Positions 8,467-18,486 of a stretch of 64,000 nucleotides of DNA are shown here, piece by piece. This stretch comes from JBMNCQ01 sp049366715 (lineage in GTDB: Bacteria > Bacillota > Peptococcia > Peptococcales > BICA1-8). Under the pieces are notes generated by a model. The model saw only the letters and a list, made by a program, of their open reading frames with translations, did no database searches and was not told the DNA's origin. Both the position numbers and the translations under genes were made by a program. The DNA is taken from assembly GCA_049366715.1 (NCBI GenBank), contig JBMNCQ010000004.1, positions 1-64,000 on the forward strand, given 5' to 3'. Within the stretch, counting starts at the first letter, position 1, and every line of letters begins with the position of its first letter.

Positions 8467-9009
8467 CTATAATTGCTTTTTACTGGAATCAAAAATAATC
8501 TCTCCGTCCTTGGAAATTCCCTGGCAAATATTAAATGTCCTGCTGCCCTCCAGGAGATCATACCATACTCTCCGGCCTTTAATTTTGCGCACGATTGCAT
8601 ACCTGTCATTTTCATCACCACTTGTCATATGCAAGTTTACTTTTTCGATTTTAGAATTGTTAATGATCCCATACAAGAACGAAAACTCCGGTATTTCTGT
8701 TTTAGACTGCATGAAAATGGTACGGGTCAGACCCCTATTAAAGTCTTCCTGTTTTCCCAACTCGTCTTCAATAATAAAATGCCAGCCATTCTGTATTTTA
8801 TAAAAGAGCCCTACGGTCAAAACCTCTGATTGATCTTTCTGATAAAAAGCTGCGGCTTTATCGCCAAACTCCTCGATATGATATATTTCCTTAACATCCG
8901 TTCCCGCTTCATGTAATGCCTGTTTTACAGAAATCTGCTTCCCGCCGCAGCCATGCAAAAAAAACATTACTAAAATCATGATCGGCAGTAATTTTTTCCG
9001 GATTTGCAT
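8467..9009 (-). CDS. Hypothetical lipoprotein downstream of the anti-sigma gene
   Basis: 180-residue predicted lipoprotein. The start at 9009 is preferred over 9051 because GGAGGGA lies in front of it. The signal peptide ends at FFLHGC. The rest is a mixed alpha/beta domain without recognisable motifs. It is the last gene of the sigma/anti-sigma operon, 100 bp after the anti-sigma stop, so it may be a structural or sensing target of that regulon. Function unknown. Confidence 0.6.
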   Translation of the reverse strand: MQIRKKLLPIMILVMFFLHGCGGKQISVKQALHEAGTDVKEIYHIEEFGDKAAAFYQKDQSEVLTVGLFYKIQNGWHFIIEDELGKQEDFNRGLTRTIFMQSKTEIPEFSFLYGIINNSKIEKVNLHMTSGDENDRYAIVRKIKGRRVWYDLLEGSRTFNICQGISKDGEIIFDSSKKQL

Positions 9010-9110
9010 ACTATCCCTCCACCAGACTTTTTCCATAAAGATTTGCCGCATTTCGCTAATCCTGCTTTATCCGGTACATATTGTGATATCGCAATTAATA
9101 GTGCAGTATT

Positions 9111-10604
9111 TTACTCTTCACTGACGGTGACTGCGAATTTCTGACGGGGGAGAAGCTGACCTGTGCTCTCTAATTTCAGGGTGTACTTATCACTTTGTTC
9201 CGGCAAAGAGAAAAAGATTTCATCTTCTTCACCCCAGGAAAAATTCATCCTGCCCTGTCCCTGCCCCTTTTCATCACTTAAAATAAAGTGAGGTATGATA
9301 TCTTTGCCGTCGCCAGCAATCTCCACTTGATATTTGATGAAAACCCGTTCTTTCTCCAGCCAGGCCCTGCTTATTTTAAGCAGTCCCTTATCGAAAGGTA
9401 TGACGTGTTCTTTGTCAATCGCTGTCTGCTCAGTAAAGTCCAAGCTTATTTGAGGCGCATCCGGAATCTTATGAAAAACATAGATAGGAGGCAAAACAAA
9501 CTCCAGTTCTTCCGTTTGGGCTTCAACAGGATCAAACTTAACACTTCCTTCAACCTGACTAGGAAACTGGGTCGTTCTATATTCACCCTGCTGGATTGTA
9601 ATTTCCTGCCGCTGGGTCAGATCATACAAGACCGGCCTGACAACCGGCGGATCTTCGCTGCGATAATTAATCCCGTAAGTAGCGGCATAATTAGCGATCA
9701 GCCCTTCAGGACCTACCGGTCCGGGAGCAGGCGGGGCATGATCGGGCAGCTTAGTATAAGATGTCGGAAAATAAGCATCCTTTCCTACAGCAATCCCCGA
9801 AACCGAGCCATCATAAGGCCAATCCATTTTAATCTTAAATTCCGATTGACTTATACCTAAGACAATCTTTTGCATTGCAATATTAATATCTGCTGTCTTT
9901 TGTTTGAGATTGGGATAGATTATCCTGGTATGCTGCAGAGTAGCCGCAATATCTACCGGAAACAAAAATTCTATATCTTCCGCACCGTTTTGATAGCGCA
10001 GAGTAGCCTTAACCTCTTCTGCCGCTATATTTAACGGGTCAAATTCGGCCACGTAATATTTTTTTTGAAAAATCTTGCTGCTTTTATTGAAATACTCATT
10101 GCCTTCCTGGTCACGAAGATGTATTTCCAAAAGCTGATCTTCAGGATTTGCAACAGTTAAAAAAAGAATTGTTCTTGAGCTATCAAATATTCCTTTCTGT
10201 AACGTAATCTCCGAATTATCTAAGATTTTTGTTTGATTGATCTGGGTGAATAATCCTAATTCATCAACGATTCGATAACTGGGATCATCAAGACCGATAT
10301 GTTTCCCCGCATTATAAGAAGCGTAAGCTATGCCCAGGCCCCCTACCACAAAAATGCTGATAACAAGCAGCATCGTTTTTTTGAGTTTCGTGAGTATTCT
10401 CTCTTCGGCCCCTTTGGCTTTCTCCAGCCCCACTTCCTCCACCGGTAATATTTCCGGCAACGGCCTCTTAAGCTGCTCCCAGGTTTCCTGACAAAACGTA
10501 CATTGGGCTAAATGGCCTTCTATATATTCCCTTGTCTCAGGACTAACTAACTCTTCTAAATATAAAGGAAATAATTCTTGTATTAATTGACACTCTTTCT
10601 TCAC
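9111..10604 (-). CDS. Anti-sigma factor, zinc-finger N terminus with DUF4179-like ectodomain
   Basis: 497-residue transmembrane regulator. The N terminus holds a zf-HC2-type site (H31 and C35xxC38 in IEGHLAQCTFC), which in this family binds the partner sigma factor. A single membrane helix lies around residues 80-95. The remaining 400 residues are outside the cell and beta-rich, as in DUF4179/YhfM-type anti-sigma proteins. The start codon overlaps the sigma gene stop by four bases, which implies translational coupling. Release of the sigma factor probably follows an envelope signal. Confidence 0.85.
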   Translation of the reverse strand: MKKECQLIQELFPLYLEELVSPETREYIEGHLAQCTFCQETWEQLKRPLPEILPVEEVGLEKAKGAEERILTKLKKTMLLVISIFVVGGLGIAYASYNAGKHIGLDDPSYRIVDELGLFTQINQTKILDNSEITLQKGIFDSSRTILFLTVANPEDQLLEIHLRDQEGNEYFNKSSKIFQKKYYVAEFDPLNIAAEEVKATLRYQNGAEDIEFLFPVDIAATLQHTRIIYPNLKQKTADINIAMQKIVLGISQSEFKIKMDWPYDGSVSGIAVGKDAYFPTSYTKLPDHAPPAPGPVGPEGLIANYAATYGINYRSEDPPVVRPVLYDLTQRQEITIQQGEYRTTQFPSQVEGSVKFDPVEAQTEELEFVLPPIYVFHKIPDAPQISLDFTEQTAIDKEHVIPFDKGLLKISRAWLEKERVFIKYQVEIAGDGKDIIPHFILSDEKGQGQGRMNFSWGEEDEIFFSLPEQSDKYTLKLESTGQLLPRQKFAVTVSEE

Positions 10605-11119
10605 TGAACATCATCTCCCTGCAGTTCTTGATAGACCTTATATAACTGCTTTTTAGCCCTAAAAAATGTAACCCTGGCCCAATTTACCGATTGCCCGAAA
10701 ATCTCACTGATTTCTTCATAACTTAGCTGCTCATATTCCTTCAATATTAAGATGGTTCTGGCCGTTTCGGAAAGCTGAAGCAGAGCATAAGCGATATTCT
10801 CCCATTCTTCCTTAATGACGATCATTTCACCGGGGTCCCGTGCCTCTGAATCCTTCATTTCAGGAAAAGGCTTATCCCCCCAAGGAGTAGACATATCCCT
10901 CCCTCTCCTGCTGATACTTTTTAGATAAACGTTCCGGGCTATGGCAAAAAGCCATGTTTTAGCCGACGACCGTTGACCAAAACGATGGATAGAAAGACAC
11001 GCCTGATAAAAAGTTTCCTGGGTTAATTCCACAGCATCTTCCTTATTTCCCGTAAGACGCAGGAAATACCGCATAATAGGCCCTTTATATAATTCATACA
11101 GTTGTTTGACTCGCTCCAT
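10601..11119 (-). CDS. ECF-type RNA polymerase sigma factor
   Basis: 172-residue sigma-70 family protein of ECF size. Region 2 is visible around residues 12-70 (ELTQETFYQACLSI, then KTWLFAIARNVYLK), and region 4 with its helix-turn-helix around 112-160 (LSYEEISEIFGQSVNWARVT). It is encoded directly before, and overlapping, its membrane anti-sigma factor. A short sigma-region-4-like gene (11204-11578) lies just upstream. Autoregulation of its own promoter is the usual arrangement but was not located. Confidence 0.9.
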   Translation of the reverse strand: MERVKQLYELYKGPIMRYFLRLTGNKEDAVELTQETFYQACLSIHRFGQRSSAKTWLFAIARNVYLKSISRRGRDMSTPWGDKPFPEMKDSEARDPGEMIVIKEEWENIAYALLQLSETARTILILKEYEQLSYEEISEIFGQSVNWARVTFFRAKKQLYKVYQELQGDDVQ

Positions 11120-11203
11120 AATAAGTACAGCCTCGAAATATTTAATAACTACTTATTAATTTCACTTTCACTACTTACTTATCCTATCTGGTTCTTAAAT
11201 TTT

Positions 11204-11578
11204 TCAACCATTATTTGCATGTATTCTTATTTTTGTTCTTCCTTGGGCTACAATATACTGAGCCTCCTTGGGAGAAATAGCCAAAACAACAGCAATGTCG
11301 TGATAATTATATTTAAAAATATCCCGCAGGATAACTCCACAGCGCAATTCAGGAGGCAATAGCAGCAATACCTTTTGTACATCATTTTCCGCATAAAATT
11401 GTAAAAAACCATAATAATTTAAAAATTCCTGCCACATTTTTCTTAATAAACTAAGATTGTCGTCACCGCACTTTTCCATAATTACCCTTGCTGTTATTTT
11501 TTCTGCTATTTGGGGATTAGCGCAGAGGCGATAGCAGAACTGATAGGCCAGAATAATTTTCTTTTCTACAGAATGCAT
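11204..11578 (-). CDS. Small sigma-70 region-4-like protein
   Basis: 124-residue protein whose second half resembles sigma region 4.2. It has LLLLPPELRCGVILRDIF, then a helix-turn-helix-like KYNYHDIAVVLAISPKEAQYIVAQGRTKIR. The first half has no clear region 2, although its position and composition suggest a diverged one. It lies 84 bp upstream of the ECF sigma gene on the same strand. It could be an accessory sigma subunit or an anti-/co-regulator. Its function is inferred only from this similarity. Confidence 0.55.
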   Translation of the reverse strand: MHSVEKKIILAYQFCYRLCANPQIAEKITARVIMEKCGDDNLSLLRKMWQEFLNYYGFLQFYAENDVQKVLLLLPPELRCGVILRDIFKYNYHDIAVVLAISPKEAQYIVAQGRTKIRIHANNG

Positions 11579-11686
11579 ATGCTTTCCTATCTCCTTTTTT
11601 TCCGTCTACTTATTAGTACCTCAAATCCCTGACTCATTACAAAAATCAGCTAAATTTTTATATTTTCTCAAAAGGAAAAATAAAAA

Positions 11687-11710
11687 AGCCTATCCTACAC
11701 TGAATAGGCT
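11687..11710 (-). terminator. Intrinsic terminator after the ABC exporter operon
   Basis: AGCCTAT/ATAGGCT stem (11687-11693 / 11704-11710) followed on the minus strand by TTTTTTATTTTT. It lies 85 bp downstream of the last exporter gene. Confidence 0.8.
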
Positions 11711-11794
11711 AAAAAATTAGCGTGTTTTTATTACTTTCTAAACCGGCAAATACTTTTATAACACGTTCTGCTAATCCTTAACCGGCTCTATGGT

Positions 11795-13675
11795 CTAAGC
11801 CCCTGATCCGGCAAATTGGCTATCATAAAGTTCTGCATAAAAGCCGTTTTTTTCCAACAGTTCTTGATGGGTCCCCTGCTCAATAACCCGGCCGTTATTC
11901 ATCACCAGTATCAAATCCGCATCGCGGATCGTGGATAATCTATGGGCGATTACAAAACTTGTTCTGCCTTTCATAAGTTCCGTCATAGCCTTTTGGATAT
12001 AAGCTTCCGTTCTGGTATCGACACTGCTGGTAGCCTCATCAAGAATAAGAATCGAAGGATCTTTCAGCATAGCACGGGCAATGGTAATCAGCTGTTTTTG
12101 TCCTTGAGAAATATTGGACCCTTCTTCATTAATCAGTGTGTCATACCCTTCAGGAAGAGTCCTGATGAAGTGATCTGCGTTGGCTGCTTTTGCTGCCCGT
12201 ACTACCTCTTCCTCGCTGAAATCTTTCCGGCCGTAGCCGATATTCTCCTTGATGGTACCGTTAAAAAGCCAGGTATCCTGCAGGACCATGCCGAAAATAC
12301 TTCTTAATTTTTCGCGTTTTAAATCTGCAATATTTACTCCGTCTATTGTTATTTCACCGTCGTCTAATTCATAAAAACGCATCAGTAAATTTACCAGGGT
12401 AGTTTTTCCGGCACCGGTAGGTCCTACGATAGCTACAGTCTGTCCGGGGTTAACCCGGATGTTCATATCCTCAATAAGGGGAACATCCTTCTTATAGCTG
12501 AACTTAACATTCTTAAATCCAACTTCCCCCCGGGGCAGTTCAATAACATCAGCGGCTTTTTCATCACCGAGCTCCTCAGGTTCATTCAGTAGCTCAAATA
12601 CCCGTTCGGCAGATGCGATAGTCGACTGAATAATATTGGCGATATTGGCCACCTGGGTTATGGGCTGGGTAAATTGCCGGGAATATTGGATAAAAGCCTG
12701 CACATCACCGATAGCAATTCGTTGCTGAGTGACAAAAATCCCCCCTACAACACTGACCAAAACATAGCCGATATTATTGATAAAGTTCATCAGCGGCATA
12801 ATGATACCGGAAACAAACTGGGCTTTCCACCCGGCATTATAAAGCTCTGCATTGGTTTGATTAAACTTTTGGATTGATTTTTCCTCGTACCCAAAAGCTT
12901 TAACTATTTTATTCCCGGTATACATCTCTTCTACATGACCATTTAACTCTCCCAAAGCCTTCTGTTGATCGGCAAAATATTTCTGTGAACGGGTGGCAAT
13001 GGATTTTGTCACAATAACATAAAACGGTAATGTTACCAGTAAAATAAGAGTCATAACCGGACTGATAGACAACATCATCACAATGATCCCAATCAGTGTA
13101 GTGATTGAGGTGATAAGCTGGGTCATACTCTGCTGCAATGTTGTAGCGATATTATCCACATCATTTGTTATCCTGCTCAAGATCTCACCATGGGTATGTT
13201 TATCAAAAAACTTAATTGGCAGCCGCGTTAGTTTATCATTTACCCCGTTACGAATATCAAAAACCGTTTTTTGGGTAACACCGGCCATGATATATTGTTG
13301 CAGATAACTAAAAAATGCGCTGATCAAATATAATACGGCTAGTATTAAGATAATCCTCAAAATATATGGAAAATCAACGCCGGCTCCCGGTACGCCTTTT
13401 AATTTCAACAATATCCCTTCAAATAATTTGGTCGTTGCTAAGCCCATGATCTTAGGACTAACAATACTAAAAACCGTACTCAGAACAGCCATTACGATAA
13501 CCAGGATAATTGTATATCTGCGTGGTTTCAAATAGCCCATTAATCTTTTCAGTGTTCCCTTAAAGTCCTTGGCTTTTTCTGCCGGCATTGCAACCCGGGG
13601 CCCTGCCATAGGCCCTCTCATGGGTCCTGAGCCAGGCTTTTTGCCGCTTTGCCGGCCTCTCTGTTCTTCAGTCAT
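11795..13675 (-). CDS. ABC exporter half-transporter (heterodimer subunit 2)
   Basis: 626-residue fusion of a six-helix exporter domain (about residues 50-340) and an ATPase domain. The Walker A is GPTGAGKT, the signature is ISQGQ (NISQGQKQLITIARAML, a degenerate LSGGQ) and the Walker B is LILDEATS. The first 35 residues are Gly/Pro/Arg-rich. Its start overlaps the stop of the partner at 13672 by four bases. Such pairs form heterodimeric exporters of drugs, lipids or peptides. The degenerate signature suggests one of the two ATP sites is non-equivalent. Confidence 0.92.
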   Translation of the reverse strand: MTEEQRGRQSGKKPGSGPMRGPMAGPRVAMPAEKAKDFKGTLKRLMGYLKPRRYTIILVIVMAVLSTVFSIVSPKIMGLATTKLFEGILLKLKGVPGAGVDFPYILRIILILAVLYLISAFFSYLQQYIMAGVTQKTVFDIRNGVNDKLTRLPIKFFDKHTHGEILSRITNDVDNIATTLQQSMTQLITSITTLIGIIVMMLSISPVMTLILLVTLPFYVIVTKSIATRSQKYFADQQKALGELNGHVEEMYTGNKIVKAFGYEEKSIQKFNQTNAELYNAGWKAQFVSGIIMPLMNFINNIGYVLVSVVGGIFVTQQRIAIGDVQAFIQYSRQFTQPITQVANIANIIQSTIASAERVFELLNEPEELGDEKAADVIELPRGEVGFKNVKFSYKKDVPLIEDMNIRVNPGQTVAIVGPTGAGKTTLVNLLMRFYELDDGEITIDGVNIADLKREKLRSIFGMVLQDTWLFNGTIKENIGYGRKDFSEEEVVRAAKAANADHFIRTLPEGYDTLINEEGSNISQGQKQLITIARAMLKDPSILILDEATSSVDTRTEAYIQKAMTELMKGRTSFVIAHRLSTIRDADLILVMNNGRVIEQGTHQELLEKNGFYAELYDSQFAGSGA

Positions 13676-15396
13676 GCCAATTCCTCCTCCGCCAATTGGG
13701 AAGATACGATTTCTCTGTAAACTTCACATGTATTAAGTAATTCTCTGTGCTTACCAATTCCTGCGATCCTGCCTTCATCTAAAACCACGATCTGATCCGC
13801 ATTCATCACGGTACTGACCCTCTGGGCTACTATGATCATCGCCGCATCACCGGTTCTCTCCTTAAGAGCTTCCCGTAGTTTAGCATCCGTTTTAAAATCC
13901 AGAGCCGAAAAACTATCATCAAATATATATATCGGGGGTTTTCTCACCAGGGCTCGGGCAATAGCCAGCCGTTGTTTCTGCCCTCCGGATAAATTGTTCC
14001 CCCCCTGGATAACGAGGGAATTAAACCCTTCTTCCATCTCATCGATAAATTCCATAGCCTGTGCTGTTACTGCGGCCTCCCGGACCTCTCCTTCCGTAGC
14101 ATTTCCCTTGCCGAAACGGATATTATCTGCTACCGAACCGGTAAAGAGCACCGCCTTCTGAGGCACAAATCCTATTACACTCCGCAGTTTTTCCTGAGAT
14201 ATTTGGCGAATATCCACTCCATCAATCATAATACTGCCGCTATTGACATCATAGAAACGGGGAATAAGACTGATTAATGTTGATTTACCCATACCGGTAC
14301 CGCCAATTATCGCCGTTGTCGTACCAGGTTTGGCGGTAAAAGAAACATTATATAAAACAGGCTTTTCCGCCCCCGGATAGCTGAAAGTAACATTTCTAAA
14401 CTCTACTACACCTTTAAAATTATTATTTTGGGCTTTTTCCGGATTTTTTATTTCCGTAAAGGAATCCAATACCTCATTAACTCTGGCCACAGATACTGCT
14501 GCCCGGGGAATCATGATAAACATCATGGATACCATTATTAAGGAAAACATAATCTGCATCACATACTGAATAAAAGCCATCAGATCCCCCACCTGCATAT
14601 AACCGTTATCAATGCGGATGCCGCCGAACCAAATGACCGCAATGGTCGTAAAATTCATAACCAGCATTATGATCGGCATTAATGCGGCCATGATCTGGTT
14701 AACCCTGATGGAAATGCTGGTAAGATCATAGTTTGCATCATAAAAACGTTTTTTCTCATAATCATCACGATTAAAAGCACGTATTACCCTGATACCGGTC
14801 AGGCCTTCCCGGGAAACCAAATTTAACTTGTCCAGTTTCTGCTGGACAGCTTTAAAGAGAGGGATACCTTTACGGGTCAGGATAATGATTGTAATAAATA
14901 AAATGGGGATAGCGACAACGATTACTAACGAAAGCCGCGCATCTTTCGATACTGCCATAATAACGCCGCCGATAAACATCATCGGTGCACTTATCAACAT
15001 ACGTAATATTAACATGACAACCCTTTCTATCTGGGTAATATCATTTGTGGTCCTGGTTATTAACGAAGAAGTCCCCAGTTTATCAAACTCCTGTAAAGAA
15101 AAATTCTCGACTTTCGTAAAAATCTTTTCCCGCAGATCTTTACTAAATCCAATGGCTATTTTAGATGATAAAAAGCTGGCTGCAATGGTACAGACCATTC
15201 CGACCAACGCGACCAAAAGCATCAGCAAGCCAATTCTTAAGATATAATTTATATCACCTTGAATAATACCAACGTCAACGATATCACTCATTAAAGTTGG
15301 TAGATAAAGCTGAGAGAGAGATTGGAAAAATACCAATATTAAGACCAGAGCAATAAAGATTGAATATTGTTTTAAAGAACCAAATAATTTAAGCAA
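13672..15396 (-). CDS. ABC exporter half-transporter (heterodimer subunit 1)
   Basis: 574-residue six-helix ABC exporter with C-terminal ATPase. The Walker A is GGTGMGKST, the signature is LSGGQKQRLAIARAL and the Walker B is IYIFDDSFSALD, with Asp where most family members carry the catalytic Glu. That substitution is a known mark of the degenerate site in heterodimeric exporters. It follows the MarR gene by 30 bp and overlaps the second subunit. Export of a toxic compound is inferred from the MarR-ABC-ABC arrangement. Confidence 0.92.
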   Translation of the reverse strand: MLKLFGSLKQYSIFIALVLILVFFQSLSQLYLPTLMSDIVDVGIIQGDINYILRIGLLMLLVALVGMVCTIAASFLSSKIAIGFSKDLREKIFTKVENFSLQEFDKLGTSSLITRTTNDITQIERVVMLILRMLISAPMMFIGGVIMAVSKDARLSLVIVVAIPILFITIIILTRKGIPLFKAVQQKLDKLNLVSREGLTGIRVIRAFNRDDYEKKRFYDANYDLTSISIRVNQIMAALMPIIMLVMNFTTIAVIWFGGIRIDNGYMQVGDLMAFIQYVMQIMFSLIMVSMMFIMIPRAAVSVARVNEVLDSFTEIKNPEKAQNNNFKGVVEFRNVTFSYPGAEKPVLYNVSFTAKPGTTTAIIGGTGMGKSTLISLIPRFYDVNSGSIMIDGVDIRQISQEKLRSVIGFVPQKAVLFTGSVADNIRFGKGNATEGEVREAAVTAQAMEFIDEMEEGFNSLVIQGGNNLSGGQKQRLAIARALVRKPPIYIFDDSFSALDFKTDAKLREALKERTGDAAMIIVAQRVSTVMNADQIVVLDEGRIAGIGKHRELLNTCEVYREIVSSQLAEEELA

Positions 15397-15426
15397 AGCT
15401 TATCACCTACTATCAGATTAATGAAC

Positions 15427-15855
15427 TCAATTCTGCATAAGCTTCTTCAACGTTTCCAAGCCGCTTATGATCGCATCAATTTGGGCTTTATCCGCCTTAT
15501 TCATTTTTTCAGCTAAGTTCCGTTCAATGGTTTCATTTGTATTATGCATTACTTTACGGGCTTTTTCAGTCAGCGAAACCTGCACAACTCTTCTATCACT
15601 ATTATTCCTGCTTCTTGCTACAAAATTCTTATTTTCAAGTCTATCAATAATCCCCGATATGGTACTATTGGAAAGACTCAATTTCTCACTAATATCACTA
15701 ATTTTCAAATTTTTATCTTTACATAATACGGCAATTACCATAATTTGCGGAGCAGTAAGTCCTGTTTGCTCAAATATCTGTTTAATATTTTGATTCATCA
15801 ACGCATTTACTTCTTTAATTAATAAAGATATCTTTGTTCCGATATCCCTTGACAT
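15427..15855 (-). CDS. MarR family transcriptional regulator
   Basis: 142-residue winged-helix regulator. The start at 15855 is chosen because AAAGGAGG precedes it. The DNA-reading segment is KISDISEKLSLSNSTISGIIDRLE, and the wing contains RSRNNSDRRVVQVSLTEKA, both typical of MarR. It probably represses itself and the two exporter genes behind it. The AT-rich upstream region contains repeated AATATTT boxes (about 15868-15910) that could be its operator. Confidence 0.9.
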   Translation of the reverse strand: MSRDIGTKISLLIKEVNALMNQNIKQIFEQTGLTAPQIMVIAVLCKDKNLKISDISEKLSLSNSTISGIIDRLENKNFVARSRNNSDRRVVQVSLTEKARKVMHNTNETIERNLAEKMNKADKAQIDAIISGLETLKKLMQN

Positions 15856-15885
15856 GAAACTACCTCCTTTAATATTTTCTATCAT

Positions 15886-16390
15886 AATATTTTCTGTGGT
15901 AATATTTAGTATGCAAATTATTTCTAGGCTATAGTATACTCCTTCGCAGTACCAATGGCAACAAAAATAATAGCTATATTTCCTCTATAGAAAAAATACG
16001 CCATTCTATATTACTTCCCCAAACGCGTTTCAATACTCAATTTCTTACCACTTTACTTATTCGGATTTCTTTATCATATACCAATCCATTCTGTTATCTG
16101 TTTTCCTGCATTCTTTAGTCCTTATAGTCCTTGATTCCAGATAATTGACATTAGGGATTATTATATTGTGACTTCTTATATCAGTGCTATTCAAGGCGCT
16201 GCCTTCTATTATCCCAGGCCCGTACCTACTTCCCACCTATCTTTAACATTCTGGGGTCACTATTCTTTGTCTGACTAATAATATGGAACTTCTCATGATT
16301 AATATTTTATTTAAAAGTATCTTTAGCGGTCTAATTCTTGAACTTTTCAGCTTTCATTAACAGTTATGACCCGGGCTTCGCTGTACGTAT
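15886..16390. other. Gene-free stretch of about 500 bp
   Basis: Apart from AATATTT repeats near its left end, next to the MarR gene, I see no open frame with a ribosome site, no RNA gene and no repeat here. It may be ordinary spacer or an unrecognisable decayed gene. Confidence 0.5.
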
Positions 16391-16398
16391 AATATAAA

Positions 16399-16444
16399 AA
16401 GACATACCTTTATCTGCCGCCTGATTCGGAGCAAGGTATGTCTT
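16399..16444 (-). terminator. Intrinsic terminator after tctA
   Basis: Perfect 12-bp inverted repeat (16399-16410 / 16433-16444) followed on the minus strand by TTTTTATATT. It lies 48 bp past the tctA stop and ends the tctCBA transcript. Confidence 0.85.
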
Positions 16445-16491
16445 GACAAAACGCTTATAGCTAGGGCTTTAAATTTATCCAACTAATTTTA

Positions 16492-18012
16492 TCATCCACC
16501 TTTACCAGCATTAATATAAGTCTTTCTCTTTTCTAAAATTAAAGGTAATATAACACTTAAAACACTAATTAGAAATAAAATTAAAGTAATGGGGCGGGTA
16601 AATATTTGCAAAAAGTTACCTTCGTATATCTGAAGTATTCTTAAAAGCTCTTTATCTGCAATGGGCCCTAAAATAACCCCTAAAACCACAGGCATGACGG
16701 GGAAGTCGGTTTTCTTCATAAACCAGCCTAAAATACCAAAACCTAACATTAAAGCTGAATCAAAAATAGCGTTGCGGGTTGAAAACGAGCCGATAATTGT
16801 AAATAGCATTATGCAGGGAATTAAATATTTTGTAGGTATCATTATTATTTGGGCAGCGAATATACAAATAATCAAGCCTATTACTAACATAACAAATTGT
16901 TGGATAAATAGTGATGAAATGCTGGCATAGATAATTTCTCTATTATCCAGAAAAAGCCTGGGACCTGGAATCCAGCCTTGTATAAGCAATGCACCAAGCA
17001 ACATGGCAGTTGAGGCACTGCCTGGTAAGCCAATAACTAGCATAGTCGCTAATGCTCCACCTTCAGAAGCATTGTTAGCAGTTTCCGTAGCAATTACCCC
17101 TTCAGGTATCCCGGTACCATACTCGTCAGACCTTTTTGACCACTGTTTAGCTTGATTATAACTTAACAAACTAGCCACAGTTGCACCTGCAGCAGGCATA
17201 ATTCCGACAATGACTCCTATTATAGCAGAACGTAAAGTTAAAAATGGACGTATAATTACTTCTTTGAAGCCGCTAAATATATCTGCAAATTTAGACTTTT
17301 GTATATTCTCTTCCGTTATAATAAATTCTCTGCTTACTAAATTAAATAACTCAGGCAAGGCTAAAAACCCTATTAAAGTAGGGATTAAAGGAACTCCGTC
17401 AAGTAAATACATGCTGCCAAAGGTACCTCTTATATTCCCGATTGAAGACATACCTATAGTTCCAATTAAGACCCCTAGCATTCCGGCAAATAAACTTTTA
17501 AAGATATCTTTACTCAAGCTGCCAATAATCGTTAAACCGAAAATAGCTACCATAAACATTTCTGAGGGACCAAATTGCAGCGATAAATCTGCTAGTGGTT
17601 CCATAATTAACAGGAGCATTATACAACCAATTATTCCGCCAATCACCGAACTAAGTAGACCTACACCTAGAGCTTTACTGGCTTTGCCTCGTAGAGTCAT
17701 GGGATAACCATCAAATAAAGTGGCCATATTTGCAGGAGCCCCTGGAGTATTTAATAATATTGCGGTTATCGCCCCGCCAAATAAGCCGCCGCTATAAATA
17801 GACAGTAGAAATACTAAAGCTGATAATGAATCCATATTATAGGTGAAAGGCAGCATCAAACCTATTCCCATGCTACCAGTTAATCCGGGCATAGCACCTA
17901 ATACTAAACCTAGTGACACCCCACAGAACATATACAGAAAGAATTTAACATGAAAAATCATTGTAAAACCCTTTAAAAATGTAATCCAATCAAACAATAC
18001 TTCTCCCCCCAA
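16492..18012 (-). CDS. tctA: Tripartite tricarboxylate transporter large permease TctA
   Basis: 506-residue membrane protein with about twelve helices. TctA family marks are clear: GAMPGLTGSMGIGLMLPF near residue 40, NTPGAPANMATLFDGYP near residue 90, and a second glycine-rich loop AGATVASLLSYNQAK near residue 280. Together with TctB and the TctC binding protein it takes up a di- or tricarboxylate driven by an ion gradient. Gene order is tctC-tctB-tctA with an 11-bp gap to tctB. Expression is probably from the sigma-54 promoter in front of tctC. Confidence 0.95.
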   Translation of the reverse strand: MGGEVLFDWITFLKGFTMIFHVKFFLYMFCGVSLGLVLGAMPGLTGSMGIGLMLPFTYNMDSLSALVFLLSIYSGGLFGGAITAILLNTPGAPANMATLFDGYPMTLRGKASKALGVGLLSSVIGGIIGCIMLLLIMEPLADLSLQFGPSEMFMVAIFGLTIIGSLSKDIFKSLFAGMLGVLIGTIGMSSIGNIRGTFGSMYLLDGVPLIPTLIGFLALPELFNLVSREFIITEENIQKSKFADIFSGFKEVIIRPFLTLRSAIIGVIVGIMPAAGATVASLLSYNQAKQWSKRSDEYGTGIPEGVIATETANNASEGGALATMLVIGLPGSASTAMLLGALLIQGWIPGPRLFLDNREIIYASISSLFIQQFVMLVIGLIICIFAAQIIMIPTKYLIPCIMLFTIIGSFSTRNAIFDSALMLGFGILGWFMKKTDFPVMPVVLGVILGPIADKELLRILQIYEGNFLQIFTRPITLILFLISVLSVILPLILEKRKTYINAGKGG

Positions 18013-18022
18013 TCATAGATGT

Positions 18023-18475
18023 CTAAAGAACTAAAATACCTTTGGGTAAAGGAACTCCCAACCAATAACTAAATAAATAATATAGCCCTAGCGAAAGAAC
18101 TACCGGGCCTATAAATAAAACTTTTTTTTGTCTAACCTCAAATAATTTAAAAGTTAAGAAAACAAAAATGATTGTAGTAAGTATAAAACCCAGTAATTCA
18201 ACTATTAAAAGAAATATAAATCCTAACAACATAAGTAAAAAAGTCTTTACATACTTAATCTCCTCATTTTTTGCTGCGGCGTAACCATGACTACCTGTTT
18301 TCTTAAGCTCTTTATAAGTGTTAAAAATATAGAGTAAAACTAATATTAGGAAGACAGGTTTAATTAACATCTGATCCTTTGCCGGGTTTTTAGCAATTCC
18401 CACGAAATAAATTATTGCCCATAACAACATGATTGTAGGTACTATAATTTTCTGATGCTTTTTCATTTTCCACAC
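18023..18475 (-). CDS. tctB: Tripartite tricarboxylate transporter small permease TctB
   Basis: 150-residue protein with four hydrophobic segments (about residues 8-25, 36-52, 75-100 and 115-140) and a charged loop between the second and third, the TctB layout. It is the small membrane subunit working with TctA. The sequence is variable in this family, so the call relies on topology and its place between tctC and tctA. Confidence 0.88.
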   Translation of the reverse strand: MWKMKKHQKIIVPTIMLLWAIIYFVGIAKNPAKDQMLIKPVFLILVLLYIFNTYKELKKTGSHGYAAAKNEEIKYVKTFLLMLLGFIFLLIVELLGFILTTIIFVFLTFKLFEVRQKKVLFIGPVVLSLGLYYLFSYWLGVPLPKGILVL

Positions 18476-18486
18476 CTACCTAAAGG

